DNA of 64,000 nt from Butyrivibrio sp. AC2005 (GCF_000424145.1 NZ_AUJI01000031.1:18808-82807), one strand, 5' to 3'; shown: positions 50,464 to 59,848, counted from the stretch's first letter. Translations and numbers: made by a program. Notes: generated by a model from the letters alone, not told the origin.

Positions 50464-51849
50464 TTATATGTACATATCATCAATCCCAATCAGCAAACAA
50501 TCTGTGGCATGTTCTTTCATATACTTTGAGAAGCCCCCAAGTGAAAAAATACATATTACAGGATTGGTAGCAGGAAGATATTTTACTTTATCCATCAGAT
50601 TTTCATAATCACTTTTTTCAAACTGGGTTTTCTTGAATTTGCATTCGCCTATAAGTTTTATGTTCTTGCCATTTTTTCCAAGCAGATCTATCTCAATTTG
50701 CTTTGGTTTTCTGTCCTCATCAAGGACAGAATCCTGAAAGTCTGTGATTTCGGTGAGAATTGGCAGACCATCCTGACCAGCATGCATCATTAGATATTCT
50801 TTTGCCATCTTTTCAAAGATTTTTCCCATGAAATCATGCAAATGATCCTTTACGTTTGCCCTATAGTATGTTTCGCCATTATCAGCATTGATAAGACTGG
50901 TAGCTCTGTTAACATAACGGAACCAGAATTCAAGCATACTGTCATTCAGCACATAATAGGGTTTCTTTGACATTCTCCTCTCGAGTATTTCCGCATTTGT
51001 CAGAATTTTAAGCGGATAAGTCACATCCTCAGACCCAACACAGGAAGCAATTTCGTTATTCTTTGTATGACCGGTGGCAACAGCAGAAATAATGGAATTG
51101 TATATCGCCGGACTTTGCCTGTCGCTTGTAACAACAGTCTTTATCTGCTCCTCTGAAAAATAACCACCAATTGAATAGAACTGTTCAATAATATTGTCCT
51201 CGAGGCTCTCAGAGGTATCGAACTGTTCGATATATTTTGCCACACCGTTAGAAAGACCGTAGCAGATGGCTTTTTCCTCATTTGAATATCCATCAAGGAA
51301 CTCAGCAGTCTCAAGATAGTTGAATGGTTTAAGTTTAAGCTCAAGATCGCTTCTTCCATGAAGTGGTGCAGACTCGGCAAGAACTTTATCCTTCATAAAA
51401 CTTACCAGGGATCCGCAGAGTATGAAGAACATTTTGCCATTTTTCCATTTTGTGTCGATTTCCTTCTGTAATACAGACTGGATATATGGACACTGTTTTG
51501 CCAGATATGGATATTCATCAATGAAAAAGATGATTCGTTCATTTTCAGCTCTCTTACCAACAAAATCAAAGAGTTTTTCAAAACTGTTGAAACTGATTTC
51601 TCCAAGCATATCCGGAGCAAGCGCAGTAAGTACTGATTCTGTCATCAATGACAACAATTCAGTTTCACCGCGTTCTACGGATGTAAAAGATATGCTCTTG
51701 CAATCATGTTCACTGATGAATTTGTTTATGAGTTTGGTCTTTCCAATCCTTCTTCTTCCATAAAGGACCGTCATTACAAATCCGTCCTGCTTATATTTTT
51801 TTTCAAGTATCTTAAGTTCTGTAGTTCTTCCTCTGAAAATATTCTTCAT
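50464..51849 (-). CDS. Archaeal-type ATPase with DUF234 nuclease-like C-terminus
   Basis: 461-residue ATP-binding protein. Walker A YGRRRIGKTKLI lies near residue 30, Walker B IIFFIDEYPYLAKQ near 105, and sensor-type FILCGSLVSFMKD near 140. A winged-helix part follows (SAVATGHTKNNEIASCVGS). The C-terminal domain has PKQIEIDLLG and LIGECKFKK, the D and E-x-K of a PD-(D/E)XK fold, as in DUF234 proteins. These proteins are widespread in gut Clostridia and Bacteroidetes, and no role has been fixed. Three tandem 15-bp repeats lie just upstream of the start. The 3' side has a small 10-bp inverted repeat (GATGTATTAC). Confidence 0.88.
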   Translation of the reverse strand: MKNIFRGRTTELKILEKKYKQDGFVMTVLYGRRRIGKTKLINKFISEHDCKSISFTSVERGETELLSLMTESVLTALAPDMLGEISFNSFEKLFDFVGKRAENERIIFFIDEYPYLAKQCPYIQSVLQKEIDTKWKNGKMFFILCGSLVSFMKDKVLAESAPLHGRSDLELKLKPFNYLETAEFLDGYSNEEKAICYGLSNGVAKYIEQFDTSESLEDNIIEQFYSIGGYFSEEQIKTVVTSDRQSPAIYNSIISAVATGHTKNNEIASCVGSEDVTYPLKILTNAEILERRMSKKPYYVLNDSMLEFWFRYVNRATSLINADNGETYYRANVKDHLHDFMGKIFEKMAKEYLMMHAGQDGLPILTEITDFQDSVLDEDRKPKQIEIDLLGKNGKNIKLIGECKFKKTQFEKSDYENLMDKVKYLPATNPVICIFSLGGFSKYMKEHATDCLLIGIDDMYI

Positions 51850-51872
51850 GGCAGTCCTCGATTTTACCTAAG

Positions 51873-51917
51873 TGGATTTCACCGAAATCGATTTTGGCGA
51901 AATGGATTTCGGTTAAT
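51873..51917 (-). repeat. Three tandem 15-bp repeats upstream of the DUF234 ATPase
   Basis: On the plus strand: TGGATTTCACCGAAA (51873), TCGATTTTGGCGAAA (51888), TGGATTTCGGTTAAT (51903). The array ends 24 bp before the minus-strand ATG at 51849, so it covers the promoter or leader. Candidate operator for autoregulation. Confidence 0.7.
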
Positions 51918-52034
51918 TATTATTGTATATATATTGGCGTAAAAAGGCAAGAATAAAGAAAGTTTGCTTCAATTCCTGACGGATATACCCTATAATTGAA
52001 GCTTGGGGAACTTTTTTACATGGAGGAAAAAAGT

Positions 52035-52406
52035 ATGACAAAGAGAAATGTTGGCTGGGTGCTGGTTATCATCGGCTTATTCATGCTGTTCAAGATGGTG
52101 CGTGTATCATCATTTGGATTCTACAGGTTCGGCAGAATAAGTACTTCTGCAATAGTTCTGGTACTTCTTATTATTTCAGCAATAGCAGTAGTAGTTAATA
52201 AAAACAGATTCACATGGGGCTGTTTCGTAATGTCGCTATGTCTATTAGTTGTAGCGCTCGTTCTTGGAACTGAGCTTTACTTTGTATACTCATCACTTAC
52301 AGATATCCTGCTTGTTTTTGTTCCGGTAGTAGTTGGAGCAGGACTAATCATCAAGAGTGCTTTTGAAAAACATCATGGTCTTTCTTTCATATATAAAGGC
52401 GAGTAA
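52035..52406 (+). CDS. Four-helix membrane protein of unknown function
   Basis: 123 residues with four hydrophobic segments (VGWVLVIIGLFMLFKMV, SAIVLVLLIISAIAVVV, WGCFVMSLCLLVVALVLG, ILLVFVPVVVGAGLII) and a short hydrophilic tail. The start is ATG 52035, with TGGAGGAAAAAAGT upstream; the frame is open to 51996. A fragment of a paralogue is at 46604. The CPBP gene starts 4 bp downstream, so the two are co-transcribed. Confidence 0.7.
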   Translation: MTKRNVGWVLVIIGLFMLFKMVRVSSFGFYRFGRISTSAIVLVLLIISAIAVVVNKNRFTWGCFVMSLCLLVVALVLGTELYFVYSSLTDILLVFVPVVVGAGLIIKSAFEKHHGLSFIYKGE

Positions 52407-52410
52407 AGAA

Positions 52411-53076
52411 ATGATACGAAAAAACTATTTTAAATTATATGGTAAAAGAATATGCGTGATAGCATTATTCTATCTGATAAATTTCGAGCTATGGGAGCTT
52501 ATCGCACCAATCATTTCTGGCGAATGGGCCTCATTTATAGTATACGTGTTACTCTTTGTGATTGTATTATTGATTTTTCGCAAAGAGCTTAAAGAGAAAT
52601 TACTTGAGTTTGTCAATACAAAATTAAAGGATAGAAGATTTTACCTAAGATGGCTGATTGTTTTAGTAATTGATTTAGCTCTGACTATGTTTGTTCTCTG
52701 GCTAGCTAATACTTATTGTAATGCTATTTTGCCGGCTAATAATGAGAATGTAAAAAATCAGCTTCATGCCGTTCCTTTGGTATTCGGAGTGATGCAGGGA
52801 TGCGTTTTTGCTCCTGTAATCGAAGAAATGGTGTTTCGCTACAGCGTTATTGGCAGACCGGAAAGAAAATCCATGTGGTTTGTTCTTACAATGGCTTCCA
52901 TTGTTTTATTTGACTGTATCCATATCGTAGCCCCATTGGAATTCTTCTATTATTTGGCTCCGGCAGTTATCTTAACGCTATTCTATGGTTGGAATAAAAA
53001 CATTTTTGCTTCCATATTGCTACATTCGTCGATTAATGTTGTTGGCTATTTGGCATTGTTAGTAGGGGCATTGTGA
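52411..53076 (+). CDS. CPBP-family intramembrane metalloprotease
   Basis: 222-residue membrane protein of the CPBP (Abi/CAAX protease-like) family. Motif 1 is APVIEEMVFRYSVIG (EExxxR), motif 2 is LFDCIHIVAP with the His, and motif 3 is SILLHSSINVVGYLALL. The start is ATG 52411; the in-frame GTG at 52357 lies inside the preceding gene. Bacterial members are linked to prenyl-peptide processing or bacteriocin self-protection; no bacteriocin gene is apparent here. Confidence 0.9.
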   Translation: MIRKNYFKLYGKRICVIALFYLINFELWELIAPIISGEWASFIVYVLLFVIVLLIFRKELKEKLLEFVNTKLKDRRFYLRWLIVLVIDLALTMFVLWLANTYCNAILPANNENVKNQLHAVPLVFGVMQGCVFAPVIEEMVFRYSVIGRPERKSMWFVLTMASIVLFDCIHIVAPLEFFYYLAPAVILTLFYGWNKNIFASILLHSSINVVGYLALLVGAL

Positions 53077-53127
53077 TTGCTATTAATTGAGCAAAGGAAT
53101 ATATCATTACATTAAAGGATAAAACAT

Positions 53128-53976
53128 ATGGAAAAAATCAAAACTAAAGAAGCATTAACACCGGTAATACTCGAAAAGGTCAGAAATGAGATAGTAATTG
53201 ATATCCAGGATAACAACAATAGCATTTCTGTAATCTCCAGCAAAATAGGCGGAAAACCTTCTGTGCCGACGGGTTTTGAGTGGCCTGTGTTCCGCTATCA
53301 TGAAGAAGATGAAGAGGAAGAAGGCATCCCGCTTACTTTTCTTTGCCAGTACAATCTGGAGGAGTTGTCTCAATATGATAAAGAAGAGATTCTTCCAAAG
53401 AAAGGAATGCTCTGCTTTTTCTATTGTGTAACGGATGAAGTATTTTTTGGAGAAGCTCCATTTGAGAAAAATGCAGCCAAAGTATTTTATTTTGATGATG
53501 TACATGGGCTGGCACCTGCTGATGCTACGGAAAATTACCCTGATTATGAAGAAGTAGCTGAAAAAGCAATTTCTTTTAAATCCTCAGAAAGCCTTCCTAC
53601 ATTTGATTTTTTATATGATTTATGTGGTGGCTTTGACTGTGATTTATATAATGAGAGCATTAAAGAACTGGGACATGAGGATGACAGTTTCTTTGAAAAG
53701 CATAAAGTATTAGGGCACGCAGATTATGTTCAGCATTGTGTGGAATATACCTGTGAGAAGAAGCATAGAGGTTTCTATGATGTGGCAATAAGTGAAGAGG
53801 ACCAGGAAGCGGTAACCGCTGAAATTGAAAACTGGATCCAGCTTTTACAGATTGATCCGAGTGCTGATGCTTTCAATGTACTGTTTGTAGATGGATTCAT
53901 TCATTTCTACATTAGAAAAGATGACCTTAAAGCGCTTAGATTTGATAAAATGCAGTACGTTCTAGATTGTTCATGA
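53128..53976 (+). CDS. DUF1963 (YwqG-like) protein
   Basis: 282-residue soluble protein of the DUF1963 family. Typical parts: SKIGGKPSVPTGFEWPVF, LTFLCQYNLEEL, KKGMLCFFYCVTDEVFFG, then KVFYFDD. The later KHKVLGHADYVQHC and the C-terminal FNVLFVDGFIHFYIRKDDLK are also normal. No known enzymatic role; frequent in Firmicutes. Start ATG 53128 after a weak ribosome site. Confidence 0.85.
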   Translation: MEKIKTKEALTPVILEKVRNEIVIDIQDNNNSISVISSKIGGKPSVPTGFEWPVFRYHEEDEEEEGIPLTFLCQYNLEELSQYDKEEILPKKGMLCFFYCVTDEVFFGEAPFEKNAAKVFYFDDVHGLAPADATENYPDYEEVAEKAISFKSSESLPTFDFLYDLCGGFDCDLYNESIKELGHEDDSFFEKHKVLGHADYVQHCVEYTCEKKHRGFYDVAISEEDQEAVTAEIENWIQLLQIDPSADAFNVLFVDGFIHFYIRKDDLKALRFDKMQYVLDCS

Positions 53977-54055
53977 AGGAGAATAAATACGACAAATGAT
54001 TTTATATACGCTATACTTTACTCTTGGGGACTATCAAACAAAAAGGGGATAAGAA

Positions 54056-55117
54056 ATGTCAGATAAGATTGTAATGGGTTACTGGGATTGTCCGTCTTGC
54101 GGCAGCACAGGAATACCTGGAACCACATATGACTGTCCTAACTGCGGAAGACAGAGAGGCAAGGAGACTAAGTTTTACATGAAGTCCGGACCCGTTGAAT
54201 ATGTTCCAGGGCATAAAGTCGCAGGAGCTGACTGGTACTGCGACTACTGTGGCGCACTTAACTCTGCAGGAAGAACCACATGTGAAAACTGCGGTTCTCC
54301 TAAGAGTGAAAGTAAGGACGATTACTTTTCTCTGCAAAAACCTAAAGAACCAAAGATAGAGACACAGAATACAAACTTTAAAAGTGACGGAACACCTAAT
54401 GTAAAGAATTCCGCCCCAAATATACGCACTTTCGGGATTATAGCTATCATTATCCTGATGATAATCCTGATAAACAGCTTTTTTTCCAGACCTAAGGACT
54501 GCACTTTTAAAGTCCAGAGCATGTCATGGGAAAACTCCATAAGCATTGAGGAAAACAAAACTTTTCGGGAATCAGACTGGTATCTGCCAAGCGGAGGAAG
54601 ACTCGCCTATACTAATTCGGAAATTCGCAGTTATGAATCAGTTCTTGATCATTACGAAACGGTTACCAAGTCCCGGCAAGTTCAGGATGGCGGGCACTAT
54701 GAGACGAGCTATTCAGATAATGGGGATGGTACTTTTACCGAACATTCCAATTTCGTTCCGGATTATACAACAGAGTACTATACGGAAGAAGAACCCGTAT
54801 ATCGTCAGGAACCTGTTTACGATACCAAATACTATTACGATATAGATAAATGGGTCGATGAAAGAACTGAAAAAGTTTCCGGTAATGATAAAAATCCCTA
54901 CTGGCCAAAACTAAGCTTAACTGAGAAAGAAAGAGAAGCCGGTCGGTCATCAAGCTATTCCATGAGTGGAGAACTAACGTATAAATCTTTTGGGAAAGAC
55001 AAAACGAAGACCGAGAAATACACAATAGACGAATCCATGTGGAGGGAGATCAATACAGGTCAGACTCTGAATGTGACCATCAAAGATGGAAAAATCATAG
55101 AATGGCATATTGACTAA
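54056..55117 (+). CDS. Zinc-ribbon membrane protein
   Basis: 353 residues. Two zinc-ribbon units lie at the N-terminus, each with two CxxC pairs: YWDCPSCGSTG with YDCPNCGRQRG, then DWYCDYCGALN with TTCENCGSPK. A Pro- and Lys-rich linker leads to one membrane helix (TFGIIAIIILMIILINSFFS, about 123-142), and then an outside domain of about 210 residues rich in Tyr, Glu and Thr, with repeated charged EEEPVYRQEPVYDTKYYYDI. The architecture parallels the protein at 20.9 kb. GGGGATAAGAA precedes the ATG. Function unknown. Confidence 0.72.
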   Translation: MSDKIVMGYWDCPSCGSTGIPGTTYDCPNCGRQRGKETKFYMKSGPVEYVPGHKVAGADWYCDYCGALNSAGRTTCENCGSPKSESKDDYFSLQKPKEPKIETQNTNFKSDGTPNVKNSAPNIRTFGIIAIIILMIILINSFFSRPKDCTFKVQSMSWENSISIEENKTFRESDWYLPSGGRLAYTNSEIRSYESVLDHYETVTKSRQVQDGGHYETSYSDNGDGTFTEHSNFVPDYTTEYYTEEEPVYRQEPVYDTKYYYDIDKWVDERTEKVSGNDKNPYWPKLSLTEKEREAGRSSSYSMSGELTYKSFGKDKTKTEKYTIDESMWREINTGQTLNVTIKDGKIIEWHID

Positions 55118-55164
55118 CAGAATATCAATTATTTTCCTATTTATGGTTTTGAAAAATAGCCATG

Positions 55165-55188
55165 AAAAAAGGATCCTTCCGGACCCTT
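55165..55188 (-). terminator. Terminator of the 54-residue gene
   Basis: On the minus strand AAGGGTCC, GGAA, GGATCCTT (one wobble pair), then TTTT. Confidence 0.7.
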
Positions 55189-55215
55189 ACATCAGCATAA
55201 GATAAAATTTTCTAT

Positions 55216-55380
55216 TTACCAAACAAAAGCAACCGCATTTGCAACGTCTTCAGTAATCGTATTATCCTTAACAAGCTTTTTGAGCCATCTGTTCAGGTTG
55301 TCAATCTTGTGGTCAGTATTGATAAAGTGGATTTTCTTGCCGTTTACATCTGTTGAAAGAAAGAGTTCGTAAGTGTACAT
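55216..55380 (-). CDS. 54-residue protein of unknown function
   Basis: MYTYELFLSTDVNGKKIHFI, NTDHKIDNLNRWLKKLVKDN, TITEDVANAVAFVW. The start is ATG 55380, with TTGGAGG nine bases upstream on the minus strand; a frame extension to 55419 precedes that site. It has its own terminator. The order of a beta hairpin followed by a helical half suggests a small folded domain. Family not known. Confidence 0.65.
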   Translation of the reverse strand: MYTYELFLSTDVNGKKIHFINTDHKIDNLNRWLKKLVKDNTITEDVANAVAFVW

Positions 55381-55784
55381 AAATAAAAACCTCCAAAAAT
55401 TATAAATTTGTTCTTTCATTCATTCTGGCCATTTGAATGTTCTTGTCGCTTACAGAAAATATATCGATGCCCTCCACTGATAACTTTAGGGTAAATTCAA
55501 ATGTTTTTTTATTTCTTTTTAGGGATACTTTTTCGAATAATTATTACACTGACAGGCAAACTAACTTCAATAGGAAAAGGGAATCAAATCAAAAACGCAC
55601 TCTAGATATTGAAGATTGATAAGCTACAAACACAACTTAGACTATCCAGCCAATAGCAGAGTACCTAAAAGCTAATATCTTTCAACCTTCTCCAATTCGC
55701 TGTATTTGTGGGATATATGCAGCTTTTTCTATGATATAATGGTTTCTATGATTATCATGATTTGCGTATAACGGTAGGAACAAA

Positions 55785-55989
55785 ATGAAAGAAGTTTTGG
55801 AATTTAATCACAAGAAACAATGTGGCCTATGGCTTACGCTCATAGGAGTCGTTCTGATCGTCGCTGCTGTTTTTGGTGGCAGTTTTTTGGATAGTTATGT
55901 TAGATGCGGTAGCCAAAATAGCCTTTGGAGCATATCTGTTCTTTATTTCAAAACCATCTAAGTGGAGTCTCAAGGAAAAAGCAGCGTGA
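55785..55989 (+). pseudogene. Small two-helix membrane protein gene with frameshift in a T run
   Basis: ATG 55785 encodes MKEVLEFNHKKQCGLWLTLI, GVVLIVAAVFGGSF and then unconvincing codons to a stop at 55961. Switching frame at the six-T run near 55880 gives a natural continuation: WIVMLDAVAKIAFGAYLFFI, SKPSKWSLKEKAA, stop at 55989. The combined product would be a two-helix membrane protein of about 67 residues. A frameshift mutation, or polymerase slippage at the T run, explains the break. The 400 bases before it (55381-55784) hold nothing I recognise. Confidence 0.5.
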
Positions 55990-56069
55990 AAACCGAAGGC
56001 AATTTCATATGAATAGTAAAAAAGAAAAAGCTAATATGCCGGCGCATATTGATAGAATAGAGGATTAGC

Positions 56070-56267
56070 ATGGACATTATCTATAAGGGAGAACGACTGA
56101 AATACATAGAGGATTTCTGGGGAGAGCAGGTACTATGGATTACTGATCCAAAACAGATAAACATGGAGCATATGAAATTTGTTGGGGGATATCCAAATGA
56201 GTACTGCATATACCTTTCGGAACTACCAGCAGAGGAACAGGTGGAAATATTAAAACAGCTGTGCTAA
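56070..56267 (+). CDS. 65-residue protein of unknown function
   Basis: MDIIYKGERLKYIEDFWGEQ, VLWITDPKQINMEHMKFVGG, YPNEYCIYLSELPAEEQVEI, LKQLC. Acidic, mixed alpha/beta. AGAGGATTAGC precedes the ATG. It lies 64 bp before another small gene; both may share a transcript. Confidence 0.55.
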   Translation: MDIIYKGERLKYIEDFWGEQVLWITDPKQINMEHMKFVGGYPNEYCIYLSELPAEEQVEILKQLC

Positions 56268-56330
56268 CAACTGGCATCTGCTTTTCATGCCGGTTATAAT
56301 GGTTCTATCATGTTACATAAGGAGAATAAA

Positions 56331-56717
56331 ATGCATTTAATTCAGTTAAAAGATGATAATGGTTGGACACAATCACAATGGGAGCTTACCTACAAGGTTA
56401 GTTGGGCTCAGATATTAAAGGGTATAGCTTACGCATATGAGTATTATGATGGATTTGAGATAATGGTCGATAATGAGATAGTTATAATAGAGAAAAAAGA
56501 AGACATTAGAAATATTCCTGAAGCTGGCAATATTTGTTTTAGAGGAATGTCAAAAATATTAAAGGTTCCAATCATGATTACATTATATAATCAGTTAAGT
56601 ACTGTAAATGTGGCTATAGCTCAGGTAACAGACGAATTTAAAACTGTAACATATGTTAACCTAAACCATTCTTTATGTCAGTACATGGATAGTTTTGAAA
56701 TAAACATGTATACGTGA
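56331..56717 (+). CDS. 128-residue protein of unknown function
   Basis: Begins MHLIQLKDDNGWTQSQWELT and YKVSWAQILKGIAYAYEYYD, with later strands FEIMVDNEIVIIEKKEDI and ITLYNQLSTVNVAIAQVTDE. The start is ATG 56331, with AAGGAGAATAAA upstream; the in-frame ATG at 56310 lies before that site. No family recognised. Confidence 0.55.
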   Translation: MHLIQLKDDNGWTQSQWELTYKVSWAQILKGIAYAYEYYDGFEIMVDNEIVIIEKKEDIRNIPEAGNICFRGMSKILKVPIMITLYNQLSTVNVAIAQVTDEFKTVTYVNLNHSLCQYMDSFEINMYT

Positions 56718-56794
56718 GATAAGCGCGGGTTCTTTTTAAGAGATTTTTTTACTTTTTATAAAAAATATATAGCATTGACTTGATTGGTTAATGG

Positions 56795-57130
56795 ATGAAC
56801 TACCACCACCTAACGGAAGTGGTTTCTAAGATACCTTAATGGTATCGTATGGCACGTTCACAGTGCCACTACTCCATCGAGCAAAGCTCTTTGGCATACT
56901 TTGAAGATTGATATTTGTGCGCTTGTGGCGCTTGGGAACTACATACCTTGCATATTTTACGCGCCGAAGGTCTTGGTTTTTAGTTCACGGCACAACCCCA
57001 TATATACATTTTTCAATGTTCCGGTCAGCAGTTATTATAACACAAACTACTGTTCGGAACAAGTGTGCGATTCGTCCTGCAACCTATTAGTATGAGGTTT
57101 TCTCGCTTGATATCCATAATTGGGACATGA
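56795..57130 (-). mobile_element. Possible IS200/IS605-type 3' end remnant
   Basis: On the minus strand, GAAACCACTTCCGTTAGGTG followed by GTGGTAGTTCA resembles the hairpin found at the right end of IS605-group elements just after tnpB. The sequence before it, to about 57130, contains no convincing tnpB reading frame, so at best this is a decayed end. The whole 56.72-57.19 kb gap otherwise has no gene. Confidence 0.35.
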
Positions 57131-57186
57131 GAATCATATCTTTGTATGATAATTACAACACCTATAGATAATGTGAGGATTAACAA

Positions 57187-57945
57187 TTGCTTAAGCTTGA
57201 ACATGTAGGGCTGATCTACCAGACTCCGGAAATGGAAAAGGAAGCCGTCAGGGATATATGCTTTGAAATTGAAGAAGGTGAATTTGTTAGTCTGGTTGGG
57301 CCATCCGGATGTGGCAAATCAACAATACTTTACATGATAGCCGGACTGAAGCATCCAACAACAGGCAGAATATTGCTAAAAGGAACTCCTATCTCTGCTC
57401 CCTCAGCAGAAATAGGCTATATGCCCCAACAAGATCAGCTATTCCCATGGCGCAATATTTTCTCAAATGTAACTCTGGGCCTGGAAATTCAAAAAAAGGG
57501 AAAAAGATATTACGACAGAGCCAGAGAACTAATGGACAAATATGGTGTGTTGGATGTAGCTTCCATGACACCTGCCCAGCTTTCGGGAGGGATGAGACAG
57601 CGTTGTTCCTTAATCCGTACTTTGGTTACAGATCCTGAATTTCTGTTGCTTGACGAATCATTTTCAGCTCTTGATTATCAGACACGTATCGCTGTATCAA
57701 TTGATACCAGAGATATTATTAAAAGTGAGCATAAAACGGCTCTATTAGTAACACATGATATCTCTGAAAGCCTGATGCTTTCTGACAGAATAATAGTAAT
57801 GGATAAAAATCCAGGCAAAATATACGCTATTCACGATCTTACCCAAATGAAAGATTTAACTCCGGAGCAGAGGCTGGAACATCCGGAGTATCAAGTGCTT
57901 CTTAAAAAAATATGGAAGGAGCTGGGTATTAATGGACAAAAATGA
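57187..57945 (+). CDS. ABC transporter ATP-binding protein (SsuB/TauB type)
   Basis: 252-residue ATPase of the nitrate/sulfonate/taurine importer group. Walker A is GPSGCGKST (38-46), the Q-loop region is IGYMPQQDQLFPWRN, the signature is LSGGMRQR, Walker B is FLLLDESFSALD, and the H-loop is LLVTHDISESLML. It starts at TTG 57187 with GAGG upstream. The permease gene overlaps its end by 14 bp. First gene of a three-gene importer. Confidence 0.93.
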   Translation: MLKLEHVGLIYQTPEMEKEAVRDICFEIEEGEFVSLVGPSGCGKSTILYMIAGLKHPTTGRILLKGTPISAPSAEIGYMPQQDQLFPWRNIFSNVTLGLEIQKKGKRYYDRARELMDKYGVLDVASMTPAQLSGGMRQRCSLIRTLVTDPEFLLLDESFSALDYQTRIAVSIDTRDIIKSEHKTALLVTHDISESLMLSDRIIVMDKNPGKIYAIHDLTQMKDLTPEQRLEHPEYQVLLKKIWKELGINGQK

Positions 57946-58747
57946 TCTATCCCCCCTTCGAATGAAATACCTGAATCAAAAAAGGAACACTAAAATAATG
58001 ATTCATGTTATACGCATCATTATTCTGGTTTTAATTATAGGACTTTGGGAATCTTTGACAGCTTCCGGTATCCTGAATCCTTTTATATTCAGCAGCCCCA
58101 GTAGAATCCTTAAAACTGTTGGAAATCTTTCCGCATCAGGTCAGCTTGAAGAGCACATAGCCACCTCACTTATCGAAACAGTCGCAGGCTTCATACTCGG
58201 TACTGCTGCTGGAATTGTAATTGCAGTTATACTATGGTGGAACCCTGCTGTATCTAAAATTATGGATCCTTATCTGGTGGTTCTTAATGCTTTGCCAAAG
58301 ACTGCACTTGGTCCCATATTCATAGTATGCATGGGCGCAGGAACAGGATCAATAATCGCTATGACACTTGCCATATCACTGATAGTAACGATATTGAATG
58401 TACTTAATGGTTTCAATCACACCGCCCCCGAAAAAATAAGGCTTATGAAGGCACTCGGTGCGGGCAGGCTTCAGATTTTTCTTAAGCTTGTTCTCCCCGC
58501 CAATCTTTCAACAATGGTCAATGTTTTTAAGGTTAATATTGGATTGTCCTGGGTAGGTGTAATCACCGGAGAATTTCTGGTATCCAAAGCAGGTTTAGGA
58601 TATCTAATTGTATATGGTTCCCAGGTATTTAAAATGGATCTTGTAATGACCTCTGTAGTAATATTGGCACTATGCGCTGCAATAATGCACATCATCATAG
58701 GATTTATTGAAAAAATCGTCAGAAAGCGTTTTGGAATACAAAAATAA
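57932..58747 (+). CDS. ABC transporter permease (SsuC/TauC type)
   Basis: 271-residue inner-membrane permease with about six helices. The EAA-loop region reads KIRLMKALGAGRLQIFLKLV, followed by LPANLSTMVNVFKVNIGLSW and GVITGEFLVSKAGLGYLI, which are typical of the SsuC/TauC/ThiX group. It overlaps the ATPase gene and is followed 16 bp later by the binding protein. Confidence 0.93.
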   Translation: MDKNDLSPLRMKYLNQKRNTKIMIHVIRIIILVLIIGLWESLTASGILNPFIFSSPSRILKTVGNLSASGQLEEHIATSLIETVAGFILGTAAGIVIAVILWWNPAVSKIMDPYLVVLNALPKTALGPIFIVCMGAGTGSIIAMTLAISLIVTILNVLNGFNHTAPEKIRLMKALGAGRLQIFLKLVLPANLSTMVNVFKVNIGLSWVGVITGEFLVSKAGLGYLIVYGSQVFKMDLVMTSVVILALCAAIMHIIIGFIEKIVRKRFGIQK

Positions 58748-58763
58748 GTAAATGGAGATTATT

Positions 58764-59789
58764 ATGAAAAATGGAATGCGAAGAAAATCCGGCTTATATG
58801 CAAGCGTTCTGGTACTTGTGATTTTGCTCTGTAATATCAGCGCTTGTAATAAAAATAATACTCAGGTTAATGGTAATACTTCAAAAATCACTCTTTGCGA
58901 AGTAACACATTCTGTTTTCTATGCCCCCCTCTACGCAGCTATAGAATTGGGCTATTTTGATGATGCCGGAATTGATCTTGAACTCATTAATGGCGGCGGA
59001 GCAGATAAGGTCATGACCGCTGTTATTTCAGGTCAGGCAGATATCGGCTTTGCAGGTCCGGAAGCATGCATATACACTTACCTTGAAGGTCAAAAAGACT
59101 ATCCCAAAATTTTCGGACAACTGACAAAAAGAGACGGTTCTTTCATTGTTGGCAGGGAAAAACAGGATTTTTCCTGGGAAAAACTGAAAGGAACAACTAT
59201 TTTAGGTGGCCGCAAGGGTGGCGTGCCTGAAATGACTCTTGAGTACGTATTAAAAGCACATAATATCATTCCCGGTAAAGATATCGATGTTGATACGTCA
59301 GTTCAGTTTAATATGATGGCAGGTGCCTTTACAGGCGGCGCCGGTGACTACGTGACTTTGTTTGAGCCTACAGCAACTGAACTTGAACTTTCAGGAGAGG
59401 GTTTTGTTCTTGCTTCCGTTGGTGAGGAAAGCGGCGAAATCCCATATACTGCGTTTTTTGCATCACAGATTTATATGAATAATAATACAGAGCTGATCCG
59501 CAGCTTTGTATCAGCTGTTACCAAAGGATTAACCTGGGTACAAAATAGTGATTCATCTGAAATTGCTAAGGTTTTACAAGCCCAATTCCCGGATACTTCA
59601 CTTGAAGTATTGTCGCAGGTTGTTGAAAGATATCGTGATATCGATGCCTGGAATGACTCTCTCATAATGAAAAAGGAATCATTTGACAGACTTCAGGATG
59701 TTATGGAAGAGGCAGGAGAATTGAACCAACGAGTAGAATTTGAAGCAATAGTTGATAATACTATGGTTCCAAAATCATTGTTAGATTAA
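58764..59789 (+). CDS. ABC transporter substrate-binding lipoprotein (NMT1/SsuA-like)
   Basis: 341-residue solute-binding lipoprotein. Signal: YASVLVLVILLCNISAC with the lipobox Cys at about residue 28. ITLCEVTHSVFYAPLYAAIE, LGYFDDAGIDLELINGGGAD, MTAVISGQADIGFAGPEA are the standard NMT1/THI5-like start. The start ATG 58764 is served by GGAG; an ATG at 58752 contains that site. The ligand could be a sulfonate, a thiamine precursor or a related small molecule. A terminator follows. Confidence 0.92.
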   Translation: MKNGMRRKSGLYASVLVLVILLCNISACNKNNTQVNGNTSKITLCEVTHSVFYAPLYAAIELGYFDDAGIDLELINGGGADKVMTAVISGQADIGFAGPEACIYTYLEGQKDYPKIFGQLTKRDGSFIVGREKQDFSWEKLKGTTILGGRKGGVPEMTLEYVLKAHNIIPGKDIDVDTSVQFNMMAGAFTGGAGDYVTLFEPTATELELSGEGFVLASVGEESGEIPYTAFFASQIYMNNNTELIRSFVSAVTKGLTWVQNSDSSEIAKVLQAQFPDTSLEVLSQVVERYRDIDAWNDSLIMKKESFDRLQDVMEEAGELNQRVEFEAIVDNTMVPKSLLD

Positions 59790-59813
59790 CATAAAAATGT
59801 AAAATAGAAATTC

Positions 59814-59847
59814 AAGAAAGCTCAAAATTATGGGCTTTCTTTTTTTT
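59814..59847 (+). terminator. Terminator of the SsuABC-like operon
   Basis: AAGAAAGCTC (59814-59823) pairs with GGGCTTTCTT (59832-59841, one wobble), then TTTTTT. Confidence 0.85.
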
Positions 59848-59848
59848 G

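Noticed and set aside
56901..57095. Two short plus-strand frames in the gap before the SsuB-like gene
   Set aside because: They overlap in different frames, have no ribosome sites and show no coherent composition.
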